DNA of 47,028 bases from an uncultured bacterium (lineage in GTDB: Bacteria > Verrucomicrobiota > Kiritimatiellia > RFP12 > UBA1067). The notes beneath the pieces were generated by a model, which saw nothing but the letters and a program-made list of their open reading frames with translations, had not been told where the DNA came from and ran no database searches. The stretch lies in the NCBI GenBank assembly GCA_902761035.1, contig CACWIW010000095.1, forward strand, positions 1-47,028, read 5' to 3'. A program made the position numbers and the translations under genes. Shown here one piece after another: positions 16,299-24,090 of the stretch; position 1 is the first letter of the stretch; every line of letters starts with the position of its first letter.

Positions 16299-18002
16299 AT
16301 GATGAAAAAAGACTGTATGATTGCGACCGCAGCGGCACTGTGTGCCGCGACGTGCCTGGGCGGAATCGACCTGAACGGGTCGTGGGAGTTCCGCTTCGAG
16401 GAGGGCAAGACGCTCGAGACGTCGAGTGGCGCGGATTTCGCCGCGACCGACAGGATGTCTGTGCCGGGATGCTACGACATGCAGCCGAAATGGCTCTGCA
16501 AGCGCGGCACGGGCCTCTACCGCCGGACGTTCAGGCTGGAGAAGCCCGTTGAGGGCGCCTGGATCGTCGTGGACGGTATGGGGCTGCGCGCGAAGTTCGC
16601 GATAGACGGTAAGCAAGTCGGCGGAATCCAGCCCTATCCATGGGCCAGGCTGGAGATTCCGACCGGCCCGCTTGGAGCGGGCGAGCACACGGTATTCGCC
16701 GCCGTCGACAACGTGTTGGACTGGAGCACGCAGAAGCTCGCGCTTCCGAATTACGACTTCTACCTCTACGGCGGGTTCTTCCACGGCGTGTCGCTCTCGC
16801 TGGACAACCGCAAGCTCTTCGTCCGGACCCGCGACTACAAGACAGGCACCGTTGAGATCGAGGCGGTGAACTTCGGGAAGCGCGACTTCGAGGGGAAACT
16901 TCTCTTCGACGGCAAGAACGAGGTCGGGGCCGTGTTCAAGGACGGTCGCGCGACGGTGAAGGTTCCGGACTTCAAGCTCTGGTCGCCCAAGTCGCCGAAT
17001 CTCCATACCGTGTCGCTGGACGGTGACGTGTCCGCTCGGTTCGGCATCCGCGAAATCAAGGCCGAGAAGAGGCGGCTGTGGCTGAACGGAGAGGTGCTGT
17101 TCCTCAAGGGGGCGAACAGGCACGAAGCCCATCCGCAGTTCGGGGCGGCTACGCCGGAGGCGCTGATGGTCCAGGACATCCAGCTCCTGAAATCCCTGAA
17201 CGGCAACTTCTTCCGCGGCAGCCACTACCAGCAGAGCCAGCGTTTCCTCGACTACTGCGACGAGATGGGGGCACTAGTCTGGGAGGAGTCTCTCGGCTGG
17301 GGCAACAATCCCCGGCAGATGTCCGACGGCGAGTATTTCCGCCTGCAGGTGGAACAGACGCGCGAGATGGTGCGTGCGAGCTTCAACCACCCGTCCGTGA
17401 TCATCTTCGCGTTCCAGAACGAGAACCAGTCGCAGACGAAGGCCGGGAAGAAGCTGAACGACGCGCTCATCGAGGCGATCAGGTCCCAGGACTCGGGCCG
17501 CCTCATGACGTTCGCCTGCAACCACAACGACAACGACATATCGAACGCGAATACCGACCTCGTGTCGTTCAACACCTATCCCGGCTGGATAGGGTCCGAC
17601 GCTGGCACTCTTGAAAACCAGAAGCGTCTCATAGACGAAAATGTGACGAGGATCGTCAGGCGTTACCGCAAGCTCTATCCCGAGAAGCCGATCATCGCCT
17701 CGGAGATGGGAACGGTCGCCATCTACGGACACCATGACCCGGCGGCAGGACAGGGCACCGAGGAGTTCCAGTACCATTACGACAAGGACGTCATCGACCG
17801 CATCTTCGCCGATCCGGAGCTGTCCGGCCTTGCACTGTGGCATTTCGCCGACGCCCGCACCTACCACCGTGGAGGGTCCAACATCCGCGTGAAGCTGCTG
17901 GCGGAGAACCTGGCCGGGCTGTACGACGGATACCGCAGGGCGAAGATGTCCACGCAGGTTGTCCGCGAGGGCTTCTCGCGCAAGGCCGCCAGCGAACAGT
18001 AG
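16299..18002 (+). CDS. Glycoside hydrolase family 2 (beta-galactosidase/beta-glucuronidase type)
   Basis: 567 residues with a signal peptide (to about residue 21). Domain order is standard for GH2: a jelly-roll sugar-binding domain (LNGSWEFRF, GTGLYRRTF, WIVVDGMGLRAKFAIDGKQVG), an immunoglobulin-like domain (KVPDFKLWSPKSPNLHTV, FGIREI), and a TIM barrel (LNGEVLFLKGANRHE). The acid/base Glu is E375 (FQNENQS) and the nucleophile E469 (ASEMGTV). It is short for the family because nothing follows the barrel, as in small glucuronidase-like members. AGGAGG just upstream sets the start; ATG at 16302 is equally possible. It follows the EEP fusion gene by 72 bases. REP-like hairpins lie after its stop. 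Confidence 0.88.
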   Translation: MMKKDCMIATAAALCAATCLGGIDLNGSWEFRFEEGKTLETSSGADFAATDRMSVPGCYDMQPKWLCKRGTGLYRRTFRLEKPVEGAWIVVDGMGLRAKFAIDGKQVGGIQPYPWARLEIPTGPLGAGEHTVFAAVDNVLDWSTQKLALPNYDFYLYGGFFHGVSLSLDNRKLFVRTRDYKTGTVEIEAVNFGKRDFEGKLLFDGKNEVGAVFKDGRATVKVPDFKLWSPKSPNLHTVSLDGDVSARFGIREIKAEKRRLWLNGEVLFLKGANRHEAHPQFGAATPEALMVQDIQLLKSLNGNFFRGSHYQQSQRFLDYCDEMGALVWEESLGWGNNPRQMSDGEYFRLQVEQTREMVRASFNHPSVIIFAFQNENQSQTKAGKKLNDALIEAIRSQDSGRLMTFACNHNDNDISNANTDLVSFNTYPGWIGSDAGTLENQKRLIDENVTRIVRRYRKLYPEKPIIASEMGTVAIYGHHDPAAGQGTEEFQYHYDKDVIDRIFADPELSGLALWHFADARTYHRGGSNIRVKLLAENLAGLYDGYRRAKMSTQVVREGFSRKAASEQ

Positions 18003-18022
18003 TGCCGCCACGGCCACGCCGC

Positions 18023-18112
18023 CTGGTAGGGCGCGATCACCGAGCGCGCCGCCTGGTAGGGCGCAGATCCCAGCCGCGCCGAATCGGTAGGGCGGTCGCC
18101 CCGCGACCGCCG
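18023..18112. repeat. REP-like GGTAGGG hairpins, cluster 1 (three units)
   Basis: Three units, each beginning GGTAGGG (that is, GTAG) and followed by a hairpin of different sequence. Unit 1 pairs GGCGCG with CGCGCC. Unit 2 pairs GGCGC with GCGCC imperfectly. Unit 3 pairs GGCGGTCGC (18091-18099) with GCGACCGCC (18103-18111) across a CCC loop. The sequence before unit 1 (GCCGCCACGGCCACGC) matches the edge of the longer repeats at 18761 and 19451. Confidence 0.8.
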
Positions 18113-18158
18113 ACTTTCTGGCGAAGACCTGACAACTCCGCGCAATCCCGCCGATTTT

Positions 18159-18167
18159 TGCTATACT
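18159..18167 (+). promoter_or_regulatory. Extended -10 promoter for the DUF4160/DUF2442 pair
   Basis: TGCTATACT, an extended -10 element, 21 bases before the ATG at 18189, with an AAAGGAT ribosome site between. No good -35 box. The same TGCTATACTAT string recurs at 19013, before the toxin-antitoxin debris. Confidence 0.5.
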
Positions 18168-18188
18168 ATCCGCAAAGGATCAAAGAAA

Positions 18189-18461
18189 ATGCCGACAATA
18201 TCGGAAAGTAAAAAAGGAAAAATAAAGATCGCCGTCAACTACAGCAACCACAATCCTCCGCATTTTCATGTGATCAAGGGGAAGAAGACAATTGCCCTTG
18301 TTTCCATTCGCGATGCGGTGGTTATAGAAGGCGTTCTTCCTCGTGTATTGATGCACCGTGTTCTTGGCTGGTGCGTTTCTCATACAAAAGAATTGCTTGC
18401 GGATTGGAATCTCACGCGCCAGGGCAAAGAGCCAAAATGGATTGACTGGACGATTGACTGA
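18189..18461 (+). CDS. DUF4160-domain protein (putative toxin-antitoxin component)
   Basis: 90 residues spanning the whole DUF4160 fold: start MPTISESKKG, the central NHNPPHFHV block with its conserved HFHV, then LPRVLMHRVLGWCVSHTKELLADWN. DUF4160 genes are very often paired with a DUF2442 gene, as here (12-base gap), and the pair has been proposed to be a toxin-antitoxin module; the activity is not established. The pair is flanked by REP-like hairpins and sits at the edge of a region full of toxin-antitoxin remnants, which suits a mobile small-gene cassette. Confidence 0.85.
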   Translation: MPTISESKKGKIKIAVNYSNHNPPHFHVIKGKKTIALVSIRDAVVIEGVLPRVLMHRVLGWCVSHTKELLADWNLTRQGKEPKWIDWTID

Positions 18462-18473
18462 AAGGAGTAAACA

Positions 18474-18758
18474 ATGCTTCATGATATTTGCATGGTAAAG
18501 CCGGCAACGGGGCGCAAAGTTGACTGTTATTTCACTACAGGCCACGTTAAGCGTTTTGACATGGCGCATCTTCTTGGACCAGATTGCGGTCCGGTCTTTC
18601 GTCCGCTGCGCAATCGCAAGACGTTCCTCTCTACCATGACGGTAATGAACGGAACGCTTGCGTTTGATGTCGCGGGTGGCCGCAATGATCGCAAATGCGT
18701 GGACATTAACCCCGAGACGATTTTTGAAAAAGGGGTGACGGTGGCATCGCCATACTGA
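18474..18758 (+). CDS. DUF2442-domain protein (partner of DUF4160)
   Basis: 94 residues with the DUF2442 pattern: VKPATGRKVDCYFTTGHVKRFDMAHLL, PVFRPLRNRKTFLSTMTV, then LAFDVAGG...VDINPETIFEKG. GAAAGGAGT precedes the ATG. It is probably co-transcribed with the DUF4160 gene. In this family the protein is thought to act as the partner or antitoxin, by analogy only. The stop is followed at once by the first long A-B repeat. Confidence 0.82.
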   Translation: MLHDICMVKPATGRKVDCYFTTGHVKRFDMAHLLGPDCGPVFRPLRNRKTFLSTMTVMNGTLAFDVAGGRNDRKCVDINPETIFEKGVTVASPY

Positions 18759-18760
18759 AC

Positions 18761-18985
18761 GGCAAACCAATTTCCAACCGCAGGACTGAAACGAGAAAGG
18801 AACCAACGGCAAAACAGTGAAACGGTCTTATGCGGCTCAGCCGCCACGGTCACACGCAACGGGAGCGGCCGCGCTTGTCGTGGCCAAAAAGGTAGGGCGT
18901 TTTCGATGAAACCGCCGCCGAATCGGTAGGGCGGTCGCCCCGCGACCGCCGCCCCCAAGCGGAGTTGACAAAGACAATTTAGCAT
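18761..18985. repeat. Compound direct repeat A-hairpins-B, copy 1
   Basis: A-part 18761-18857 and B-part about 18949-18985 match 19451-19549 and 19644-19681. Shared strings include GAAACGAGAAAGGA, CAACGGCAAAACAGTGAAAC, GCCGCCACGGTCACACGC and GCGGAGTTGACAAAGACAA. Between A and B sit two GGTAGGG hairpins: 18891-18917 (one stem mismatch) and 18924-18951 (identical to 18088-18112). The two copies bracket decayed toxin-antitoxin genes. Confidence 0.8.
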
Positions 18986-19036
18986 CACACCAAAACAGCC
19001 GTTTGAAAAATATGCTATACTATACGCGACTTTGAA

Positions 19037-19156
19037 ATGCACATTTTAGACGAGATACGCGCGAAGCGGGGTGAAATCCGCGCTGTCGCGAGGAGGCACA
19101 AGGCTGAAAAGCTTTGGGCCTTTGGCCCTTGCGGCTATAAGGAGGTGCTCGCATGA
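19037..19156 (+). pseudogene. MNT-type nucleotidyltransferase fragment
   Basis: 39 codons matching the N-terminus of small MNT-domain nucleotidyltransferases (HILDEIRAKRGEI, then AEKLWAFGPCGYKEV, corresponding to the usual LWVFGSxARxE). The catalytic Asp pair that should follow is missing; the frame stops after CGYKEVLA. In full loci these proteins are the antitoxin or AMP-transferase of HEPN/MNT modules. An extended -10 (TGCTATACT, 19013-19021) lies upstream. Confidence 0.6.
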
Positions 19157-19233
19157 GGGTTTATCTCGACAACTGCTGTTACAACCGTCCGCCGTACAGT
19201 GGAATTCTTCGGAGGAGACTGACATGGCGATGA
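19153..19233 (+). pseudogene. PIN-domain toxin fragment
   Basis: 26 codons starting MRVYLDNCCYNRPP, which matches the first strand and catalytic Asp of a well-known group of PIN-domain (VapC-like) proteins. Everything after this is unrelated. AAGGAGGTG precedes the ATG, which overlaps the stop of the nucleotidyltransferase fragment. Clearly a remnant. Confidence 0.6.
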
Positions 19234-19457
19234 CAGACAGCGAACTCAAAAGCAAATGCTTCACAATCCTGTCCGAACAGGTCGGGAATGTTGAAATGGA
19301 GCGTTTCATCATGTTGTTGAATCGTGATACCTTTGATTACACGGAGTGGCGGAAGAACAACCTTTTTCAAGGTGAAACGGTTGATTCGCTGTGCGACCAG
19401 ATCGAACAGTTTCAAGAATCGCAAGCCGTTCCGGATCGAGAACCAACAATGGCCTAA
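19224..19457 (+). CDS. Small antitoxin-like protein usually paired with a PIN toxin
   Basis: 77 residues: MTDSELKSKCFTILSEQVGNVEMERFIMLLNRDTFDYTEW, then NNLFQGETVDSLCDQI. The pattern of a short helical start, ERFI and the FDYTxW box resembles small proteins commonly encoded beside PIN-domain toxins of the type whose fragment lies just upstream. It looks complete and has a good ribosome site (CGGAGGAGA), but its toxin partner is reduced to 26 codons, so it may be an orphan antitoxin. Assignment from memory of the family pattern. Confidence 0.55.
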   Translation: MAMTDSELKSKCFTILSEQVGNVEMERFIMLLNRDTFDYTEWRKNNLFQGETVDSLCDQIEQFQESQAVPDREPTMA

Positions 19458-19681
19458 CCCAATCTCAAACCGCAGAACTGAAACGAGAAAGGATCCAACG
19501 GCAAAACAGTGAAACGGTCATAGGCGGCCAAGCCGCCACGGTCACACGCCTGGTAGGGTCACGCGTCCCGCGTGACCGAAAACGGTAGGGCGGTTTCGAT
19601 GAAACCGCTGCCGAATCGGTAGGGCGCGGATTCCAGCCGCGCCGCCCCCCAAAGCGGAGTTGACAAAGACAAATTAGCATC
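19451..19681. repeat. Compound direct repeat A-hairpins-B, copy 2
   Basis: Second copy of the 18761-18985 unit. It overlaps the last codons of the antitoxin-like gene. Its three hairpins differ from those of copy 1: GGTCACGCG/CGCGTGACC with loop TCC (19557-19577); GCGGTTTC/GAAACCGC with loop GAT (19590-19608); GGCGCGG/CCGCGCC (19623-19643). The flanks are conserved while the hairpin contents have been exchanged. Confidence 0.8.
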
Positions 19682-19745
19682 TTGCTAACAAGTCGTTCTA
19701 CGGAAATACGACCAATATTGATTGTGGACGGCATGTGAGCGAGGG

Positions 19746-19773
19746 TGCGCCCGTATAGGGCGCATTTTCTCTT
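19746..19773 (+). terminator. Hairpin with T-rich tail
   Basis: TGCGCCC (19746-19752) pairs with GGGCGCA (19758-19764) across GTATA, followed by TTTTCTCTT. It fits a rho-independent terminator reading rightward, ending the toxin-antitoxin region before the restriction system. Its 3' arm and tail (19760-19777) can also pair with 19815-19833, an alternative longer structure. Confidence 0.45.
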
Positions 19774-19867
19774 CATGTATCCACATAAGCCTTTGGTCGG
19801 GCTTCCAGGGAGTGCATGGAAAAGAAAATGCGCTCTCTTTTTATGCATGTGAGGCGGTCTCCGCGAT

Positions 19868-19934
19868 GGTAGGGCGGCATCGATGATGCCGCCGCAAAAT
19901 AACGAGCGCGGGAGGGTCGCGCCCTGTCGCGACC
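19868..19934. repeat. REP-like hairpins, cluster 3 (two units)
   Basis: Unit one: GGTAGGG followed by GGCGGCATC (19873-19881), loop GAT, GATGCCGCC (19885-19893), a perfect stem. Unit two: GGAGGG followed by GGTCGCG/CGCGACC (19915-19934). It lies just before the start of the methyltransferase gene. Confidence 0.7.
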
Positions 19935-20019
19935 GAAAAGAAAAGGAACGATCGCGATGAAGAGGCTGTTGATGACTGGTCTGCTGATCTTCGGGGCGAT
20001 CTTGTCTGGAAGGACCGCG

Positions 20020-21720
20020 ATGGCAAAGAAGATTGACAAGGAAGCGCTGGCGAACAAGATCAAGACGCTTGCCGGACTTGACGCGGAGGAGCGCAGCGAA
20101 CTCCTGGGGCTTTTGAGCGAACGCAAGAAGTACGGACTCGTGTGGGAGGAGAAGCCCGAGGACGTAGAGGAGGTGATGCGCGAGCAGCTACCCGTACTCG
20201 CCGAGGTCAAGGAACGTGCGATTGTCGCTTCCGCTCCTTCCGCCCCGAACCACATCCTCATTGAGGGCGACAACCTCCACGCGCTAACCTGCCTCACCTA
20301 CACCCATTCGAACAAGGTCGATGTCATCTACATTGATCCACCATATAACACCGGCAACAAAGATTTCGTTTACAACGACAGGTTCGTGGACAAGGAAGAC
20401 GCCTTCCGCCATTCGAAGTGGCTCTCGTTCATGGAAAAGCGTCTCCGCATCGCCAAAGGACTTCTGAGCGACAAGGGCGTGATTTTCATCTCCATCGATG
20501 ACAACGAATTCGCCAATCTCAAATTACTGTGCGATGAGATATTTGGTGAAAGAAATTGTCTCGCGACAGTTGTTCAAAAATCACGTGATTCGATTAGTGG
20601 TGATTTGTTATTTTCCCCAAATCATAACTATTTGCTTGTGTATGCAAAGAAACAGGAATGTGTATTCAATGAGCGCGATATTTTCAGAATACCAGTTGTT
20701 GTAGACGAATCGAAATTTAAGAATCCTGACAATGATCCCCGAGGGCCTTGGAAATTGAACCCTGTAGATGGCCCAGGCGGGGCAAGAAAAGGGAATCCGT
20801 ACTATGAGTTCTTGGGAATTACGGGATATTACCGATATTCCAAAGAAATGATGCAGAAATACTACGATGATGGTCTAATAGTAAAACGTCGAAATTCGTT
20901 GGGGAAGAAATATTTTCTTTCGCAAGCAAAGGCCAAAAAGGGTGTCCCTCCAACAACTTGGTGGGATGACGCAGGGACTACGACAAAAGGGACACAACTG
21001 TTGCAATCGATTGTCCCAGAGAGTGATTTCAACAACCCGAAACCAATTGAACTGATAGAGAGATGCTTGGTCTTGAGGCATAATGATGCTTGCGTCCTCG
21101 ACTTCTTCGCCGGGTCTGGTACGACGCTTCATGCAGTAATGAAACTGAACGCGGAAGATAGCGGAAAGCGGAAATGCATTCTCGTGACGAACAATGAGAA
21201 CGAAATTTGCGAAAAAGTGACGTACGAGCGGAACCGGCGTGTGATCCAGGGCTATACGAATGCGAAGGGCGAGGCGGTGCCGGGGCTTCAAGACAACTCA
21301 CTTCGCTACTACAAAACGGAGTTCGTGCCGCGTCGGCCGTCGCCGCGAAACGCGCGCGCGCTGATGGCGGCGTCCGTCGATCTCCTGTGCGTCAAGAACG
21401 ACCTATACGACGAGGTGCCGCGCTTCTTCGGGAAGAAGCTCAAGAAATCTGCGGGGCGCTACTTCGACGATGGGCGCGGACGGCGGATGCTTGTTCTCTT
21501 CGACGAGACGACTGTCCCGTCCGTCGCGGAGACGATACGCGGAGCGTCGTTCAAGGGGAAGGTGAAGATCTATGTTTTCGCGCACGGGGACTACGCCTAC
21601 AACGAGGAGTTTGAGGAGGTGGCGGACAAGGTGGAGCTGTGCGCGCTTCCGGCGGCGATCCGGAACGCCTATCGCCGGGTGATCGGGAAGTACCGTCCGC
21701 AGGAGGAGGATGCGAAATGA
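20020..21720 (+). CDS. mod: Type III restriction-modification DNA methyltransferase (Mod)
   Basis: About 566 residues from the chosen ATG. Beta-class adenine methyltransferase order: the catalytic motif DPPY first (VIYIDPPYNTGNKDF), then the target-recognition region, then the AdoMet-binding motif (VLDFFAGSGTTLHAVM). It methylates adenine in a short asymmetric site and also provides recognition for the restriction subunits. An upstream in-frame ATG at 19957 would add a signal-peptide-like stretch (LLMTGLLIFGAIL), unlikely for a cytoplasmic enzyme; GGAAGG before 20020 supports the shorter form beginning AKKIDKEALANK. The middle of the gene, about 20515-21090, is far more AT-rich than its ends, as expected for a swapped recognition domain. 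The stop overlaps the helicase start (ATGA). Confidence 0.88.
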   Translation: MAKKIDKEALANKIKTLAGLDAEERSELLGLLSERKKYGLVWEEKPEDVEEVMREQLPVLAEVKERAIVASAPSAPNHILIEGDNLHALTCLTYTHSNKVDVIYIDPPYNTGNKDFVYNDRFVDKEDAFRHSKWLSFMEKRLRIAKGLLSDKGVIFISIDDNEFANLKLLCDEIFGERNCLATVVQKSRDSISGDLLFSPNHNYLLVYAKKQECVFNERDIFRIPVVVDESKFKNPDNDPRGPWKLNPVDGPGGARKGNPYYEFLGITGYYRYSKEMMQKYYDDGLIVKRRNSLGKKYFLSQAKAKKGVPPTTWWDDAGTTTKGTQLLQSIVPESDFNNPKPIELIERCLVLRHNDACVLDFFAGSGTTLHAVMKLNAEDSGKRKCILVTNNENEICEKVTYERNRRVIQGYTNAKGEAVPGLQDNSLRYYKTEFVPRRPSPRNARALMAASVDLLCVKNDLYDEVPRFFGKKLKKSAGRYFDDGRGRRMLVLFDETTVPSVAETIRGASFKGKVKIYVFAHGDYAYNEEFEEVADKVELCALPAAIRNAYRRVIGKYRPQEEDAK

Positions 21721-23141
21721 TCAAGGAACTTGACTATCAGACAAAGGCCGTTGACGAGCTGGTGGAGAAGTGCGCGAAGCTGCTTCAATCCGGCGGCGAG
21801 CGCAGAAAACTCGTCTTCAAGGCGCCGACGGGCGCGGGTAAGACGGTGATGGCGTCTCTCCTCCTGGAGCGGCTGGCGGCGGAACTGCCACAACGGGGGC
21901 TGGGCGAGCCGGCGTTCGTGTGGATCGCGCCGAACCAGCTGCACGAGCAGAGCTGTCTTTCGATGCGGAGGTTCTTCGCCGAGACGATGAAACTTGCGCC
22001 GAAGTTCTTCGAGGAGCTGGATCGTTCGTCCGACACCTGGCTCAAGCCGGACGAGATCCTGTTCGTGAACTGGCAGTCGATCAACAAGGACACGAACGTC
22101 GCCACGCGGGAGGACGAGCGCGGGGCGTCACTCTACGACATCGCGCGGCGGACGCGCGAGAAACAGGGCGCGCCACTCATCGCGATCATCGACGAAGAGC
22201 ATCTCTTCGCGGGCGGGAAGGCGGCCACGCAGTCCAACGAGGTGTTGTCGCGCCTCAGGCCTCGAGTGGAGATTCGCATTTCGGCGACGCCGGTGACGGT
22301 ACCGGATGAGCTTGTGAACGTGCCGCGGAGCGACGTTGTGGCGGCGCAGATGATCAAGGAGGGAATTACGATCAATCCGCGGCTTCCGAACGACGAGGGC
22401 TACGGCGCGGAGATCACGCTTCTGCGGGCTGCGCTGAAGAAGCGCGATGAGCTGAAGAAGGCGTATGCGCAGGAGGGTACGGACATCAATCCGCTTCTCC
22501 TGATCCAGTTCCCCAACGACACGAACGACAAGCTTTCGCAGGAAGAGGAGACGCTGCGGGAGTCGCTGGAGAAGTATCTGGAGACGTGGCCGGAAATTAC
22601 CACGGGGAATGGTCGGCTTGCGGTGTGGCTTTCAGGGGAGGCGCGGAACCTAGAGGGAATCGAAAAGCCCGATTCGCTCGTTGACGCGCTCATATTCAAG
22701 CAGGCGATCGCGATGGGCTGGGACTGTCCGAGAGCGGCGGTTTTGCTCATCTTCCGCGACATGAAGAGCGTCACGTTCACGATGCAGACTGTCGGGCGAA
22801 TCCTGCGGATGCCGGAACAGAGGCATTACGCCGAGGCGGCGCTCAACCGGGGATATGTCTATACGAACCTCGCGCGGGACAGAATCGAGATCGTGCGGGA
22901 CGACATGGACTATTTCAAGGAGCCGCCGATTCTGGCACGGCGCAGAGAGGGAATCGATAACGTGCGGCTCACGAGCGAGAGCGCGAGCCGTCCCTCGCAG
23001 GTGGGACACAACCGTCTTGGCAGCGATTTCTACGGAACGCTATTGGGTGTGGTGGGGGATGAGTTGCTGCACCGTCCCGTGCAGCTGGAACTTGACTTCT
23101 CGGCGTTCGAGGAAGAGGAGGTGAAAAATGCGGCAGTATGA
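21717..23141 (+). CDS. res: Type III restriction subunit, helicase part (split Res)
   Basis: 474 residues, a superfamily 2 helicase/translocase: Q-like start (LDYQTKAVDEL), motif I APTGAGKT, motif II IIDEEHLF (DEEH), motif III SATP, and motif VI TVGRILRMPE. In ordinary type III Res proteins (about 900-1000 residues) the helicase is followed in the same chain by a PD-(D/E)XK nuclease. Here the chain ends with a charged tail (FSAFEEEEVKNAAV) and the nuclease is a separate gene starting 14 bases before this stop. It uses ATP to move along or switch on DNA, together with Mod. Confidence 0.87.
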   Translation: MIKELDYQTKAVDELVEKCAKLLQSGGERRKLVFKAPTGAGKTVMASLLLERLAAELPQRGLGEPAFVWIAPNQLHEQSCLSMRRFFAETMKLAPKFFEELDRSSDTWLKPDEILFVNWQSINKDTNVATREDERGASLYDIARRTREKQGAPLIAIIDEEHLFAGGKAATQSNEVLSRLRPRVEIRISATPVTVPDELVNVPRSDVVAAQMIKEGITINPRLPNDEGYGAEITLLRAALKKRDELKKAYAQEGTDINPLLLIQFPNDTNDKLSQEEETLRESLEKYLETWPEITTGNGRLAVWLSGEARNLEGIEKPDSLVDALIFKQAIAMGWDCPRAAVLLIFRDMKSVTFTMQTVGRILRMPEQRHYAEAALNRGYVYTNLARDRIEIVRDDMDYFKEPPILARRREGIDNVRLTSESASRPSQVGHNRLGSDFYGTLLGVVGDELLHRPVQLELDFSAFEEEEVKNAAV

Positions 23142-24090
23142 ACTCTTTGGGGAGAGCGCGTCCGAGGCGGACGAGAGGATTGCGCTGAACATCGCGTCCG
23201 CGCGTACGGCTGGCGTCAACTTCGACGTCGCGAACGTGAGGGTGGAGATACCGAAGGACGTGGACGTGGCGCCGGAGATCGGCGCGACGGAAGTCGATGC
23301 GGCGCACCGCGTGAAATACGCGCGGACGGCGGCCGAGATCGACCGCGAGTACACGCGCTGGTGCACGGAGACGCTGGGGCAGGACTTCGACAAGGGCGCG
23401 GTGATGCCGAAGCTCAAGGGCGACATCCTGCAGATGATGGAGGACGTGTTCGGCAAGGACGAGAACGAGGGGAAGAAGATCATTCTCGCGAAAGGCAACC
23501 GGGACGTGTTCCGCAACGTCGTGCGCAAGGCGCTCGACCGGTATCTCGACACAATCAAGGCACGGCGGCAGGCGGCGCGCGAGCGGATGTTCACAAGCTC
23601 GGAGTGGGAGGTGCCGCTGGAGCGTGAGTACGACGCGGAGACGAACGAGAGGGTGGCGGCAATCATCCATGCGATGGAGCCGTTTGTGCGCGCGAAAGGC
23701 GCGTCGAACCCGGAGAAGGAGTTCGAGGCGTTTCTGGAGGCGAACCGCGAGCACCTGTCCTGGTGGTACAAGAACGGCGACAGCGGGCGCGAACACTTCG
23801 CCGTTCCCTATCGGGACTGGAAGGGCGAGAAGGCGCTGTTCTACGTCGATTTCGTCATCAGGGCGAAGTCCGGGGCGGTGTACCTCTTCGATACGAAGAC
23901 GAAGGGATCCGATCCGGACGCACCGGCGAAGCACAACGCGCTCGTGGACTTCATGGCGGCAGAGGGCGTGAAGCGCGGCTGCACGATGAAAGGCGGGATA
24001 CTCATCCACGACGCCGGACTGTGGCGCTATTCGCCCATGAAGATTGAGAACACAAGCGATTTGTCGGGCTGGGACGCATACGTCCCATGA
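23128..24090 (+). CDS. Type III restriction subunit, nuclease part (split Res)
   Basis: 320 residues matching the C-terminal third of type III Res proteins. The PD-(D/E)XK core is visible at about residues 232-262 (ALFYVDFVIRAKSGAVYLFDTKTKG), where D-x(n)-D-x-K replaces the usual E-x-K; another Glu (EKEFEAFLE) and a His/Trp-rich block (HLSWWYKNGDSGREHF) precede it. A near-perfect ribosome site (GGAGGTGAAAA) lies inside the end of the helicase gene, so this is a designed start, not a frameshift product. It should cut DNA when docked to the helicase/Mod complex. Last gene of the operon. Confidence 0.8.
   Translation: MRQYELFGESASEADERIALNIASARTAGVNFDVANVRVEIPKDVDVAPEIGATEVDAAHRVKYARTAAEIDREYTRWCTETLGQDFDKGAVMPKLKGDILQMMEDVFGKDENEGKKIILAKGNRDVFRNVVRKALDRYLDTIKARRQAARERMFTSSEWEVPLEREYDAETNERVAAIIHAMEPFVRAKGASNPEKEFEAFLEANREHLSWWYKNGDSGREHFAVPYRDWKGEKALFYVDFVIRAKSGAVYLFDTKTKGSDPDAPAKHNALVDFMAAEGVKRGCTMKGGILIHDAGLWRYSPMKIENTSDLSGWDAYVP

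Noticed and set aside
16259..16302. Ten-codon TTG-started leader frame with its own GGAGGAG before the GH2 gene
   Set aside because: Ends on the GH2 start codon, which is suggestive, but the composition (MQIKLIRRSV) gives no regulatory clue and a TTG start of this length arises easily by chance.
18023..19934. Hairpin repeats considered as a CRISPR array
   Set aside because: Unit spacing is irregular, the repeated part is only about 7 bases, the spacer-like parts are themselves palindromes, and no cas gene is nearby.
19957..20019. Upstream start for the Mod methyltransferase, giving a signal-peptide-like N-terminus
   Set aside because: A cytoplasmic methyltransferase should not be exported, and the ATG at 20020 has a good ribosome site and the usual start of the family (AKKID).
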